64,000 nucleotides of DNA from NCBI RefSeq assembly GCF_024055665.1, contig NZ_JAMXMC010000001.1, forward strand, positions 62,001 through 126,000. Direction: 5' to 3'. This document shows positions 29,598 through 39,055 of the stretch, in pieces; within the stretch, counting starts at the first letter, position 1; each line of letters starts with the position of its first letter. The stretch comes from Ideonella oryzae. Lineage in GTDB: Bacteria; Pseudomonadota; Gammaproteobacteria; Burkholderiales; Burkholderiaceae_C. Both the position numbers and the translations under genes were made by a program. The notes under the pieces were generated by a model. That model was not told where the DNA came from. It worked only from the letters and a program-made list of their open reading frames with translations, and did not search any database.

Positions 29598-29813
29598 AGC
29601 CTCAGTTTAAGCAGCATGCCCAAACCGGCTAGTTGCGCCCGCTGTCATCACCCGTCCCACAGCGCGTCGCTCTTCCACACAGTCTCTCAAGCGGGTCGCT
29701 GCTGGTTCCCAGAGCGACGAATCCACAGTCCGCGTTTGCCTTCCTAAGGGCGGCTTTCGGGCGAGCTATTCACCGGGCGTGGTTACCTGCTTTCGCTGCA
29801 AAGCCGCCTCCCC

Positions 29814-30737
29814 TCACCCCCCCAAGCACCTCTCCACCCACCGCCACACCCCCTCGGGCCCCTGGAAGTCCTCCAGGCTGCGGGCGGGCACGTCGGGGTG
29901 CAGGCGGTTCCACAGGCGCGACAGGGTGGTGCAGGGGCCCACTTCCAGCACGCAGCGCGGGCCGCGTTCGGCCAGGGCGCCCAGGCACAGGTCAAAGCGC
30001 AACAGCTGCGCGGGCTGCACGGCCATGGCTTCTTGCAATGCGGGCAGCTGCCATTCCACCCGGGCGGTGGCGTTGGCCACCAGGGCCGTTTGCGGGGGGC
30101 GCCAGCGTTGGGCCTGCAGATGGGCGCGCCAGGGCGGCACGGCCGCGGCCAGCCAGGGGGTGTGAGACGCGATGCGGGCGCCGATGGGGGTGCAGCGGGC
30201 GCCCTGTGCTTCCAGCCGCGGGGCCCAGGCGTGCAGCGCGGTGACGGGGCCGCCCAGCAGCAGCTGGTCGGCCTCGCGCACGATGGAGGGGTGCAGGCCA
30301 TCGGCCGCCACCTGGTCGGCCACCACCTGCCAGGGCAGGCCGCCCACCGACAGCAGGCCGGTGGGCTGGGCCGGGGCGGCGGCGTCCATGCAGGCGGCGC
30401 GGGCCTGGGCCAGGGCCAAGGCGGCGTCGACGTCGTACAGGCCGGCCACGGCGCCGGCCGGCAGCTCGCCCACGCTGTAGCCCAGCACGGCGGCTGGTGC
30501 GGGCAGGCCGGGGGCCAGCACGGCCCAGGCGGCCAGGCTCACGCCGGTCAGCAGGGGCTGGGCCACGGGGTTGGATTGGGCCCAGGGGGCGTCGGCCAGA
30601 CGCTCGCGCCAGTCGGGCGCGGCCAGCAGATCGGCCATGCGGGCCAGCACGGGGCGGGCGGCGGCGTGCGCTTCCAGCCAGGGCAGCATGCCGGCGTGCT
30701 GGGTGCCCTGACCGGGGAACAGCAGGGCCAGGCTCAC
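29814..30737 (-). CDS. mdcH: Malonate decarboxylase malonyltransferase subunit MdcH
   Basis: A 307-residue malonyl-CoA:ACP transacylase. The N-terminus ALLFPGQGTQHAGML and nucleophile motif LGYSVGEL (MdcH uses GYSVGE rather than GHSxGE) are present, with the active-site His in ARIASHTPWL. It transfers malonyl to the acyl-carrier subunit to start the cycle. Start is GTG 30737, overlapping the mdcB stop, since the family begins at SLALLFPGQG. Last gene of the operon. Confidence 0.9.
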   Translation of the reverse strand: MSLALLFPGQGTQHAGMLPWLEAHAAARPVLARMADLLAAPDWRERLADAPWAQSNPVAQPLLTGVSLAAWAVLAPGLPAPAAVLGYSVGELPAGAVAGLYDVDAALALAQARAACMDAAAPAQPTGLLSVGGLPWQVVADQVAADGLHPSIVREADQLLLGGPVTALHAWAPRLEAQGARCTPIGARIASHTPWLAAAVPPWRAHLQAQRWRPPQTALVANATARVEWQLPALQEAMAVQPAQLLRFDLCLGALAERGPRCVLEVGPCTTLSRLWNRLHPDVPARSLEDFQGPEGVWRWVERCLGG

Positions 30738-31630
30738 CGGGGCGGCCCCCCGGCGCACACGCGCTGCAGCCAGCAGGCGGCGGCCAGCAGATCGGCCGCG
30801 CCGCCGGGCGACCAGCGCCGCGCCACGAAGTGCCGGTGCAGCGCGGCCAGCCGCGCCCAAGCGTCGTTCTGCCCCATGCCGCCGTCGGCCAGGAAGGCTT
30901 GGCTCATGGCCTGAGCCTCACGCAGGCCGGCCAGGCCGCCGCGGTGGGCCAGGTTGGTGTCGTCCAGCACGGCCATCACCGCCAGCAGGCATTGGGCGCG
31001 GGCGGCGTCCCAGCCCCAGCCGGCGGCCAGGGCCTGCTGCAGGGCCGGCCAGGCCACGTCGAACAGCACCGGCATGCCGGCGGCGGCCTCTTCGTTGGCG
31101 CCACGCAGGCCGTGCGCGCGCACGGCCGCGCCGCCGTGCGAAGGCGGGGTGAGCCGCGCGCGGTCGACCAGGGCCGGACCCCAGACGGTCTGCAGGGTGT
31201 GACGCAGGCCGGCGGGGGTGAGCGCCAGGCCCTGGGCCAGGCGCCAGCCGGCGGCGGCGCACAGCAGGCCCAGGTTGAAGATGGCGCCGCGATGGGTGTT
31301 GATGCCGCCGGTGGCCACCAGCATGCGGCGCTCGGCCTGGATGCCGCAGGCCTGCAGGGCCGCCCAGCCGGCGCCCTCGAAGCCCAGGGTGGCCAGGCGC
31401 GGGTAGGCGTGGCGCAGCGCGAACAGGCTGCGCAAAAAGGTGCCGGCGTCCATGTCCTGGTGGCTGCCGGTGTCCACATAGGACACCAGGCCCGGCTTGG
31501 GGTGCAGGGCCAGTTCGTCGTGCAGGGCCAGGGTGGCGGCGCGGCCGATGGCAGCCAGGGCGGGGCCGGCCGCGGGGTGCGGCGCGCGCAGGCCCGGCGC
31601 GCTCAGGCGCTCTGCAGGCAGGGGTCGCAT
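30734..31630 (-). CDS. mdcB: Triphosphoribosyl-dephospho-CoA synthase MdcB
   Basis: A 298-residue CitG/MdcB-family enzyme that makes the prosthetic-group precursor for the acyl-carrier subunit. Family motifs visible are HPKPGLVSYVDTGSHQDMD, GGINTHRGAIFNLGLL and DDTNLAHRGG. Start is ATG 31630, overlapping the end of mdcG by 28 bases. It ends in a GTGA overlap with mdcH. Confidence 0.92.
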   Translation of the reverse strand: MRPLPAERLSAPGLRAPHPAAGPALAAIGRAATLALHDELALHPKPGLVSYVDTGSHQDMDAGTFLRSLFALRHAYPRLATLGFEGAGWAALQACGIQAERRMLVATGGINTHRGAIFNLGLLCAAAGWRLAQGLALTPAGLRHTLQTVWGPALVDRARLTPPSHGGAAVRAHGLRGANEEAAAGMPVLFDVAWPALQQALAAGWGWDAARAQCLLAVMAVLDDTNLAHRGGLAGLREAQAMSQAFLADGGMGQNDAWARLAALHRHFVARRWSPGGAADLLAAACWLQRVCAGGPPR

Positions 31631-32274
31631 GACCACGCCTCCACCAGGTCGACGCCGTCGATGCGGCGCACCAGCAGCGCACCCACCTGGCCGGCGCGCC
31701 AGGCGGCCCATTCGCGCCAGGCCACGGCGGCGCCGTCGGGCCACAGCAGCTCGCCATCCAGCCGGGGCAGGCCGGCGGGGGCGGCGGCCAGCACACGCAC
31801 CACGGCGTCGGCCTGTTGGTGGGTGCTGACGGGCAGCAGCAGGTCCAGGTCGGAGCCGGGGCGCACATAGCCCAGGCCGGTGAGCTGCTGCCAGCCGTGG
31901 CTGCCGTAGACGCGGGCCGGCACCTCCAGTGCATCCAGCTGCGCGCACAGGGCCTGCCAGCCGGCGCGCTGCGGCGCGCCCAGCGTGGGCAGCACCTCGG
32001 CGGCCAGCGGGAAGGCGTCGACGAACAGCACCTCGTCCGCGCGCAGGGCCAGGGCGATGCGGGCCCGGCCCAGCGACAGCGGCGCGGGCAGCCCGGCGGC
32101 CAGCGGGGTGTCGGCCGGCAGGCCCGGCGCCTGGCGGCTGACGACCACCGGGTGGCCGTGGTGGGCCCACAGCGTCAGGGCCGGCCGGGCAGCCAGGTGG
32201 GCGGTGTCGGCCAGCAGGCGCTGCCAGGCGCTGTCACGCAGGCGCAGCAGCTGGTGGCGTTGCAGGGAGAGCAT
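31603..32274 (-). CDS. mdcG: Phosphoribosyl-dephospho-CoA transferase MdcG
   Basis: A 223-residue nucleotidyltransferase that attaches the 2'-(5''-phosphoribosyl)-3'-dephospho-CoA group to a serine of MdcC. The catalytic nucleotidyltransferase motif is YVRPGSDLDLLLP, with a nearby YGSHGWQQLTG. Start ATG 32274. Positioned between mdcE and mdcB as in other biotin-independent malonate decarboxylase operons. Confidence 0.9.
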   Translation of the reverse strand: MLSLQRHQLLRLRDSAWQRLLADTAHLAARPALTLWAHHGHPVVVSRQAPGLPADTPLAAGLPAPLSLGRARIALALRADEVLFVDAFPLAAEVLPTLGAPQRAGWQALCAQLDALEVPARVYGSHGWQQLTGLGYVRPGSDLDLLLPVSTHQQADAVVRVLAAAPAGLPRLDGELLWPDGAAVAWREWAAWRAGQVGALLVRRIDGVDLVEAWSCDPCLQSA

Positions 32275-32298
32275 GGTGGGGCGGGATGCGGGGAAGGC

Positions 32299-33000
32299 TC
32301 AGGCCGCGTCCAGCACCTGCTGGATGACCGGGGCGGCGCAGCGGCGCCCTGCCCGCTCTGCGCCCAGCGCGGCACGCTGGTCCTCGCGCGGGGCGGTCTG
32401 CAGGGCCTGGCGCAGGGCGGCGGCCAGGTCACCCTCCCACAGGCCCTGGATGCCGCCCATGGCCACGTAGTTGGCCACGCCGGGGGCGAACACCGGGTTG
32501 CTCTGCGACAGGGCCTGCAGCCGCTCCTCGGCAATCTTGGTCACGCGGGCCATGGCGGGCAGGCGCATGACGCGGATCTCGGCGGCCGGCAGGGCGTAGC
32601 AGGCGTCGGCCATCAGCCCAGTGGCCAGAAAGCCGCCGGACAGGGCCTGGTCGTACACCAGGGCGATGACGCGGTGGCCGCGGCGGCGGGCCTGGTCCAC
32701 GCAGGCGGCCAGGTGGGCCATGGCGCGGTTGATGCCCAGCAGCTCGTCGTGGCGGCGCAGCTGCTGGCCCTGGGTGTCCACCAGCAGCAGCAGCGGGCGG
32801 CCGGGGTGCTGGGCCATCAGGTCCAGCACGGCACGGGCCTGGCGCAGGGCCAGCTCCACGCCGATGGGCGCATGGTCGATGGTGCCGATGACGGCCATGG
32901 GTTGGCCGTCGAAGGAGACGGTGCCGGTGATCAGGGCGCCTTCGGCCTGCAGGCCGTGGTCCGGCCCGAACAGGGCAGTGGCAAGCTCGTTCCAGTGCAT
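32299..33000 (-). CDS. mdcE: Malonate decarboxylase gamma subunit MdcE
   Basis: A 233-residue carboxyltransferase-like subunit that pairs with MdcD to decarboxylate malonyl-S-ACP. Motifs of the family: VIGTIDHAPIGVELALRQAR, LLLLVDTQGQQLRRHDELLG, YDQALSGGFLATGLMAD. The ATG at 33000 overlaps the mdcD stop (ATGA). Ends 24 bases before mdcG. Confidence 0.92.
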   Translation of the reverse strand: MHWNELATALFGPDHGLQAEGALITGTVSFDGQPMAVIGTIDHAPIGVELALRQARAVLDLMAQHPGRPLLLLVDTQGQQLRRHDELLGINRAMAHLAACVDQARRRGHRVIALVYDQALSGGFLATGLMADACYALPAAEIRVMRLPAMARVTKIAEERLQALSQSNPVFAPGVANYVAMGGIQGLWEGDLAAALRQALQTAPREDQRAALGAERAGRRCAAPVIQQVLDAA

Positions 33001-33884
33001 CACGGGGTCTCCGGCAAGGCGGGGCGCAGCGGCCGCAGGGCGGCCACTTCCAGGTCGGGCACGCTGGCGGGTTCGGGCACGCCCAGGCGTTGCCACAGCT
33101 CGCGGGCGTCGTCGCAGCCCTGGGCCTGGCGCTGGCGTTCGGCCAACAGGGTGTGCTCGGCCTCCAGGGCGGCCAGGTCCAGGGGGCGCGGGCGGTCCAG
33201 CCAGTCCAGCGCGGCCTGGCGGAAGGCGGCCACGTCGTCGTCCACCAGCGCGTCGGCGTCGCCCAGCAGGTAGCGGTGCTTGCCGCCGGTGGTGCGCCAC
33301 ACCAGGGCGCGGTCGCGGGCGTCGAATTCCTCCACACCGTGCGAGGCCTCGATGACCTCCGGACCGGACATGGCCAGGCGGCCCACGTCGCTGATGATGA
33401 CGCGGTCGGCGCAGCGCGCCACCAGGCCCATGCCACCGAAGCAGCCGTTGGCCCCGCCGATGAGCACCAGCACCGGCACGCCGGTGGCGCGCAGGTCGAA
33501 CACGGCGCGCATCACTTCAGAGACACCGATCAGGCCGGCATTGGCCTCGTGCAGGCGCACGCCGCCCGATTCGGCCAGCAGCAGCACGGCGCGCGGCCGC
33601 TCGCGCTGGGCGCGGCGCAGCAGGCCCACCAGCTTGGCGCCGTGCACCTCGCCCACGCCGCCGCCCATGAAGGCGCCTTCCTGCGCGGCCACGAACACGT
33701 CCTGCCCGGCCAGCCGGCCGCGGCCGATGGCCACGCCATCGTCAAAGGACGAGGGCACGCCCAGCTGGGCCAGGTGCGGGCTGGTGATGCGGGCCTGGGG
33801 CGGCAGCCATTCGTGAAAGCTGCCGGCATCGAGCAGCGCGGCCAGGCGTTCGCGGGCGCTGCATTCGCTGTAGCTGAGGTTCAT
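33000..33884 (-). CDS. mdcD: Malonate decarboxylase beta subunit MdcD
   Basis: A 294-residue acetyl-CoA-carboxylase-beta-like subunit, partner of MdcE. Visible signatures: LAGQDVFVAAQEGAFMGGGV, HGAKLVGLLRRA, LLLAESGGVRLHEANAG and GGANGCFGGMGLVA. Start ATG 33884 overlaps the mdcC stop. All subunit genes are coupled by ATGA overlaps, consistent with stoichiometric production. Confidence 0.93.
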   Translation of the reverse strand: MNLSYSECSARERLAALLDAGSFHEWLPPQARITSPHLAQLGVPSSFDDGVAIGRGRLAGQDVFVAAQEGAFMGGGVGEVHGAKLVGLLRRAQRERPRAVLLLAESGGVRLHEANAGLIGVSEVMRAVFDLRATGVPVLVLIGGANGCFGGMGLVARCADRVIISDVGRLAMSGPEVIEASHGVEEFDARDRALVWRTTGGKHRYLLGDADALVDDDVAAFRQAALDWLDRPRPLDLAALEAEHTLLAERQRQAQGCDDARELWQRLGVPEPASVPDLEVAALRPLRPALPETP

Positions 33885-34204
33885 GGCTGGCGACTCCTCC
33901 ATTCGGCCACCGCCTGGTCCAGGCGCAGGCTGACCACGGCCGGTGTGGCCCCCATGTCGTTCACGCTCACCCGCACGCCGGCCAGGCCGTGGCGGCGGTG
34001 AAAGTCCGCCACCACAGCGTCCCAGATGGGGCGGAAGCCCCGGGCGGAGGTCTCCACGCGCACCTCGCAGCCGGTGCCGGGCAGAGGCTCGAGCATCACC
34101 TCCAGATTGCCCGAGCCCACCACGCCCACCAGCACCGGGGCGAAGTCGCCCACGGGCAGCTGGCCGGGCAGCTGCCATTGCATTGATTCGAGTCCGATGT
34201 CCAT
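33881..34204 (-). CDS. mdcC: Malonate decarboxylase acyl-carrier (delta) subunit MdcC
   Basis: A 107-residue acyl-carrier protein that carries the thiol cofactor via a serine, most likely the one in VGSGNLEVMLEP near residue 31. Size and sequence fit the MdcC family. The stop overlaps the mdcD start. An internal Met at residue 8 is an alternative start. Confidence 0.9.
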   Translation of the reverse strand: MDIGLESMQWQLPGQLPVGDFAPVLVGVVGSGNLEVMLEPLPGTGCEVRVETSARGFRPIWDAVVADFHRRHGLAGVRVSVNDMGATPAVVSLRLDQAVAEWRSRQP

Positions 34205-34213
34205 GGCCGGTCC

Positions 34214-35884
34214 TCACCAGTTGCGGAAGCGGGTCGGCGGGCGGTAGAGCCCGCCGGAGGCCCGCACCAGGTCGCGCACGCTGCGCGCGGCCAGCAGGTT
34301 GCGCGTGGCGTCGCGCGGGTCCACGCCCAGGTCGGCCGGGCGCTGGATGATGCCGCGGTCGCGCAGGTTCTCCACCATGCGGGCGTCGCGCGCCAGGCCC
34401 ACCGGGGTGTAGCCGGCCACGCCGCGGATGGCCTGCTCGCGCTCCTCGTCGGTGCGGCACAGCAGCAGGTTGGCCAGGCCTTCCTCGGTCAGCACATGGG
34501 TCACGTCCTCGCCGTAGATCATGATGGGCGGCAGGTCCATGCCGGCCTGCTCGGCCAGGCGCCAGGCGTCCAGGTGCTCGACGAAGGCGGGCTGCATGTG
34601 CTCGCGGAAGGTCTCCACCATCTGCACCACCAGCTTCTGGCCGCGTGGCGTGCCGCGGGCGCCGGGCAGGCCCTGGCGGGCCTGCTCGCCGGCCTTGAGC
34701 CAGGCCGGACTGGCGTGGCGGCGGCCGCGGGCGTCGGCCCCCATGTTGGGTGCGCCGCCAAAGCCGGCAATGCGCCCGGCGGTGGCGGTGGAGCTGTTGC
34801 CCGCCAGGTCCATCTGCAGGGTCGAGCCAATGAAGAGGTCGCAGGCGTAATGGCCGGCGGCCTGGCAGAAGGCGCGGTGGCTGCGCAGCGAGCCGTCGGG
34901 GCCGGTGAAGAACACGTCCGGGCGGGCGCGGATGTAGTCCTCCATGCCCAGCTCGGAGCCAAAGGAATGGATGGACTGCACCCAGCCGGCCTCGATGGCG
35001 GGGATGAGCGCCGGGTGCGGGTTGAGCGCCCAGTGCTGGCAGATCTTGCCCTTGAGGCCCAGCGACTCGGCGTAGGTGGGCAGCAGCAGCTCGATGGCTG
35101 CGGTGTCAAAGCCGATGCCGTGGTTCAGGCGCTGCACGCCGTACTCGGCGTAGATGCCCTTGATGGCCATCATGGCCATGAGCACCTGCACCTCGCTGAT
35201 CTGCGCCGGGTCGCGGGTGAACAGCGGCTCGATCACATTGGGCTTGGGCGCCTGGACGATGAAGTCCACCCAGCCGGCCGGCACGTCGACGCGGGGCACC
35301 GTGTCCACCCATTCGTTGACCTGGGCGATGACGATGCCGCCGCTGAAGGCCGTGGCCTCGACGATGGCCGGTGTGTCCTCGGTGTTGGGGCCGGTGAAGA
35401 GGTTGCCCTGCGCATCGGCCGAGTGCGCGGCGATCAGCGAGACCTGGGGCGTGAGGTCGATGAAGTAGCGGGAGAACAGCTCCAGGTAGGTGTGGATGGC
35501 GCCGATCTGCAGCTGCCCGCGCGAGAGCAGGCCGGCCAGGCGCAGGGCCTGCGGGCCGGAGAAGGAGAAGTCCAGCTTGCGGGCGATGCCGCGCTCGAAC
35601 ACGTCCAGGTGCTCGGGCAGGGCCAGCACCGACTGCACCATGTGCAGGTCGTGCACGCGCTGCGGGTCCACCTGGGTCAGGCAACGGGCCAGGAAGTCGG
35701 CCTGCTTCTGGTTGTTGCCTTCCAGGCAGACGCGGTCCTCGGGTTCGAGCACCGCTTCGAGCAGGGCCACCAGCTGGCCGGCCTCGACCCGCTTGCCGCG
35801 GGCCAGGGCGCTGGCGCGTTCGAGCCGGCGCTGCCGCCGGGCGGCCCGCTGCGACCAGGCGCCGGGGGAGACGGGGGCGTTCAT
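34214..35884 (-). CDS. mdcA: Malonate decarboxylase alpha subunit MdcA
   Basis: A 556-residue acetyl-S-ACP:malonate ACP transferase, exchanging acetate for malonate on MdcC. Recognisable stretches are CLEGNNQKQADFLARCL, FSFSGPQALRLAGLLSRGQL, GPNTEDTPAIVEATAFSGGI and NSSTATAGRIAGFGGAPNMG. Start is ATG 35884 with AAAGGTGG upstream; the frame opens earlier at 35923. It follows dctM after 28 bases, linking uptake and decarboxylation. Confidence 0.94.
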   Translation of the reverse strand: MNAPVSPGAWSQRAARRQRRLERASALARGKRVEAGQLVALLEAVLEPEDRVCLEGNNQKQADFLARCLTQVDPQRVHDLHMVQSVLALPEHLDVFERGIARKLDFSFSGPQALRLAGLLSRGQLQIGAIHTYLELFSRYFIDLTPQVSLIAAHSADAQGNLFTGPNTEDTPAIVEATAFSGGIVIAQVNEWVDTVPRVDVPAGWVDFIVQAPKPNVIEPLFTRDPAQISEVQVLMAMMAIKGIYAEYGVQRLNHGIGFDTAAIELLLPTYAESLGLKGKICQHWALNPHPALIPAIEAGWVQSIHSFGSELGMEDYIRARPDVFFTGPDGSLRSHRAFCQAAGHYACDLFIGSTLQMDLAGNSSTATAGRIAGFGGAPNMGADARGRRHASPAWLKAGEQARQGLPGARGTPRGQKLVVQMVETFREHMQPAFVEHLDAWRLAEQAGMDLPPIMIYGEDVTHVLTEEGLANLLLCRTDEEREQAIRGVAGYTPVGLARDARMVENLRDRGIIQRPADLGVDPRDATRNLLAARSVRDLVRASGGLYRPPTRFRNW

Positions 35885-35912
35885 CAAAGCCACCTTTCGT
35901 GTGAGGGGCCGC

Positions 35913-37274
35913 TCACTGCGCACCGGGCATGGCGCCCATGATGGCGTCAGGCAGCGCGGTGGAGATGGACGGGAACAGGCAGATCAGCAGCACCGACAGC
36001 AGCATCAGGCCGACGAAGGGCATGACCCCCCAGATGATGTCGCGCAGCGGAATGTCCGGGGCGATGTTCTTGATGACGAAGAGGTTCAGGCCCACCGGCG
36101 GGTGGATCAGGCCGGTCTCCATCACGATGGTCATCAGCACGCCGAACCAGATCAGGTCGAAGCCCGCGGCCTTGAGCGGCGGCAGCACGATGGGCGCGAG
36201 CATCAGGATGATGCTGACCGGCGGCAGGAAGAAGCCCAGCACGATGACCAGCAGCAGCACCAGGGCCAGCAGCACCCACTTGGAGAAGTTCATCGCGACG
36301 ATCCAGGCCGCCGTCTCCTGGCTGATGTGCAGGTAGCTCATCACGTAGGAGAACAGCAGGGACATGCCGATGATGAACATCAGCATGGTCGATTCCTTGA
36401 GCGTGGCCGCCAGGATGGGGGTGATGTCGCGCAGGCGCCAGACGCGGTACACGACGGCGATGAGCGCCAGGGCCAGGATGGCGCCCAGGCCGGCCGTCTC
36501 CGACGGGGTGGCGATGCCGCCGTAGAGCGCCACCATCACGCCGATGAGCAGCACGACGAAGGGCACCACGCGGGGCAGCATCTCCAGCTTCTCGCGCAGG
36601 GTGAAGTGGTCGTGGTTGAGCAGGGCCGAAGGCACGCCGTTGGCGTCCCATTCCTTCTGGGCCTGGCGGTATTCGCGCTGGTAGTTGAAGACCGCGTAGG
36701 TGGCAAAGAGGCCCACCAGCAGCAGGCCCGGGCCCACGCCGGCCAGGAAGAGCCGGCCCAGCGACTGCTCCGCCGCCACCGCGTAGAGGATCATCGTGAT
36801 GGAGGGCGGCAGCAGGATGCCCAGCGTGCCGCCGGCGGCGATGATGCCGGCCGCGAAGCCCGGCGAGTAGCCGCGCTTGCGCATCTCCGGGATGCCGCTG
36901 GAGCCAATGGCCGAGCAGGTGGCCGGGCTGGAGCCGGCCATGGCGGCGAACAGCGCGCAGGCGAACACATTGGCGATGCCCAGGCCGCCGGGCAGCTTGT
37001 TCATCCACACATGCAGGGCGGCGTACAGATCCTGCCCCGCGCGGGATTTGCCGATGGCCGCGCCCTTGAGGATGAACAGCGGAATGGACAGCAGCGTGAT
37101 GCTGGCCATCTCCTCGTAGACGTTCTGGGCCACCGTGTCCAGGGCCGATTCCGGCATGAAGCCGACCATGAAGATCACGCCGACGCTGCCCAGCGCGAAG
37201 GCGATGGGTGCACCGGAGAACATGATCAGGAGCGTGACCGCTCCGAACAGCAGACCGAGGGCAAGCATGCTCAT
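35913..37274 (-). CDS. dctM: TRAP transporter large permease (DctM type)
   Basis: A 453-residue, roughly 12-helix membrane permease of the tripartite ATP-independent transporters. Family signatures: LLSIPLFILKGAAI, FAAMAGSSPATCSAIGS and AGGTLGILLPPSITMILYAV. The ATG at 37274 overlaps the dctQ stop. Context makes malonate the likely substrate, as for the rhizobial MatPQM system; the dctM symbol is generic. Confidence 0.92.
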   Translation of the reverse strand: MSMLALGLLFGAVTLLIMFSGAPIAFALGSVGVIFMVGFMPESALDTVAQNVYEEMASITLLSIPLFILKGAAIGKSRAGQDLYAALHVWMNKLPGGLGIANVFACALFAAMAGSSPATCSAIGSSGIPEMRKRGYSPGFAAGIIAAGGTLGILLPPSITMILYAVAAEQSLGRLFLAGVGPGLLLVGLFATYAVFNYQREYRQAQKEWDANGVPSALLNHDHFTLREKLEMLPRVVPFVVLLIGVMVALYGGIATPSETAGLGAILALALIAVVYRVWRLRDITPILAATLKESTMLMFIIGMSLLFSYVMSYLHISQETAAWIVAMNFSKWVLLALVLLLVIVLGFFLPPVSIILMLAPIVLPPLKAAGFDLIWFGVLMTIVMETGLIHPPVGLNLFVIKNIAPDIPLRDIIWGVMPFVGLMLLSVLLICLFPSISTALPDAIMGAMPGAQ

Positions 37275-37855
37275 GCTGCCACCTCCTTCACCGCAGGATC
37301 GCGCGCCGGACGGCACGCATTGGCGCTGGCCACCACCTGCAGCAGCAGCTGCAGCACCAGCAGGGACATGCCCAGGGACATCAGGCTGTAGGGAATCCAC
37401 AGCGGCGGCGCCCAGGACGAGGAGGTGGTCTGGCCATCCACCCAGGCCTCGTGGCACAGGGACCAGGACTTCCAGGCGAAGAAGGCGCAGAAGCCCAGGC
37501 ACATCAGGTCCACCAGCAGCTGCCGCAGCCGGTTGGCCCAGGACGGCAGCAGGGTGGCGAAGGCCTCGATGCCCACATGCCCGCGCAGCGACTGCAGGAA
37601 GGCGCCGCACAGGAAGGTGGCGCCCACCAGGCAGAACACCGCGGCCTCGTCCTGCCAGTCGGTGGAGGCCTGCAGGAAGTAGCGCGAGAGCACGCTGGAG
37701 GTGAGGATCAGCGCGGCGGCGAGGAGGGCCACCATGCCCAGGCCGAGCATGGTGCGGTTGACCCAGAGCATGGCCCGCCCCACCGGGCGCAGCCAGCCCG
37801 GCAGGTGGGGGTCGAGGCTGGCGGACACGCCGCCGGAGGAAGGGGCGCCGCTCAT
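37271..37855 (-). CDS. dctQ: TRAP transporter small permease (DctQ type)
   Basis: A 194-residue four-helix membrane protein. It has the family features: a helix MLGLGMVALLAAALILTSSV, the SRYFL...DWQDEAAVFCLVG segment, and a LRGHVGIEAFATLLP loop. It starts at ATG 37855, directly after the dctP stop region, and ends in an ATGA overlap with dctM. Confidence 0.9.
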   Translation of the reverse strand: MSGAPSSGGVSASLDPHLPGWLRPVGRAMLWVNRTMLGLGMVALLAAALILTSSVLSRYFLQASTDWQDEAAVFCLVGATFLCGAFLQSLRGHVGIEAFATLLPSWANRLRQLLVDLMCLGFCAFFAWKSWSLCHEAWVDGQTTSSSWAPPLWIPYSLMSLGMSLLVLQLLLQVVASANACRPARDPAVKEVAA

Positions 37856-37856
37856 G

Positions 37857-38876
37857 TCACAGCAGCTTCTGGGCCGCGGCCAGCAGGCCGGCGCAGGACT
37901 CGTTGCGCTCGCCGAAGTCCTTCCAGGCGGTGTCGCGGGCGATGGCCTGCCACTTGGCCACGGTGGGGCCGTCCAGGTCGAAGACCTTGGCGCCGGCCTT
38001 GGCGTAGACATCGGCGGCGCGGCGGTCGTCGGCCTGGGCTTCCTGGCGGGCAAAGGTCTCCATCTCGGCGCCCAGGGCCATCAGCGCGTCCTGCTGGGGC
38101 TTGGTCAGGCGGCCGAAGACCTCCTTGGAAATCATCAGCGGCTCCAGCATGAACCAGTAGGCCTTGTTGCGGCCGGTGGTCAGGAACTTGGCGATCTCCT
38201 CCAGCTTGAAGGACAGGAAGCTGGTGGAGGAGGTCATGGCTGCCTCCATCGCACCGGTCTGCATGGCGGCGTAGATCTCGTTGGAAGGCAGCGAGATGAC
38301 CGAGGCCCCGGCCTGCTTGAGCATCATGTCCATCTCGCGGCTGCCGCCGCGCACCTTCAGGCCCTTGGCGTCCTCGGGCGTCACCAGCGGGCGGGTGCGG
38401 CAGGCCACGCCGCCGGCCTGCCAGATCCAGCTGACGATGATCACGCCCTTGTCGTCCAGCACCTTGGCCAGGCGCTTGCCCACCTCGGCGGTCTTCCAGG
38501 CCGCGCCCTGCTCGTAGCTGGGCACCAGGGCCGGCATCAGGCCGATGTTGGTCTCGGGCACCTCGCCGCCGGCATAGGACAGGGGCACCAGGCTCATGTC
38601 CAGCGCGCCCTTGCGCAGGGCCGAGAACTGGGCATTGGTCTTCATCAGCGACGAGCCGGGATAGACCGAGGCCTTCAGGGCACCCTGGGTGCGCTTTTCC
38701 AGCTCGGCGGCGAACTTGCGGCACAGGCGGTCGCGGAAGTCGCCCTCGGTCAGGCTGCCGCCCGGGAACTGGTGGGAGATCTTCAGGCCGCCGCTCTGGG
38801 CCAGCGTGGCGCCGGTGGCGCCCAGCAGGGCCGTGCTGCCTGCGGCCTGCAAGAGGCTGCGTCGTGTGAAGTTCAT
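37857..38876 (-). CDS. dctP: TRAP transporter periplasmic binding protein (DctP type)
   Basis: A 339-residue solute receptor with a Tat-like signal peptide: FTRRSLLQAAGSTALLGATG, in which the RR is followed by a hydrophobic stretch. The mature protein shows ISHQFPGG, VYPGSSLMKTNAQFSALRKG and the conserved arginine region KGLKVRGGSREM, which binds the substrate carboxylate. Start ATG 38876 has GGAGA upstream. First gene of the malonate operon. Confidence 0.92.
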   Translation of the reverse strand: MNFTRRSLLQAAGSTALLGATGATLAQSGGLKISHQFPGGSLTEGDFRDRLCRKFAAELEKRTQGALKASVYPGSSLMKTNAQFSALRKGALDMSLVPLSYAGGEVPETNIGLMPALVPSYEQGAAWKTAEVGKRLAKVLDDKGVIIVSWIWQAGGVACRTRPLVTPEDAKGLKVRGGSREMDMMLKQAGASVISLPSNEIYAAMQTGAMEAAMTSSTSFLSFKLEEIAKFLTTGRNKAYWFMLEPLMISKEVFGRLTKPQQDALMALGAEMETFARQEAQADDRRAADVYAKAGAKVFDLDGPTVAKWQAIARDTAWKDFGERNESCAGLLAAAQKLL

Positions 38877-38944
38877 GAGGCTGTCTCCGGTTGGGCGGGG
38901 GCGGCCAGCCAAGCTGAAGTCGCCTCCATGTATGCATGAGAGGC

Positions 38945-38980
38945 TTCAATGTATAAACAAACTTCAATTTGGCATTCAAG
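38945..38980 (-). promoter_or_regulatory. Promoter/operator of the malonate operon
   Basis: On the minus strand, TTGAAT (38979-38974) and TTATAC (38956-38951) are spaced 17 bases apart, a good sigma-70 promoter for dctP. On the plus strand three direct repeats TTCAAT, TTCAAT, TTCAAG start at 38945, 38963 and 38975, overlapping these boxes. The patch is strikingly AT-rich for this genome. The divergent GntR regulator probably acts here. Confidence 0.6.
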
Positions 38981-39055
38981 GATTACCCGAATGGCCCGGG
39001 CTTCCGGGGCGGGTGCACTATGCTTCGCATTCGGCACCTCATTTCCCCGCTCACC

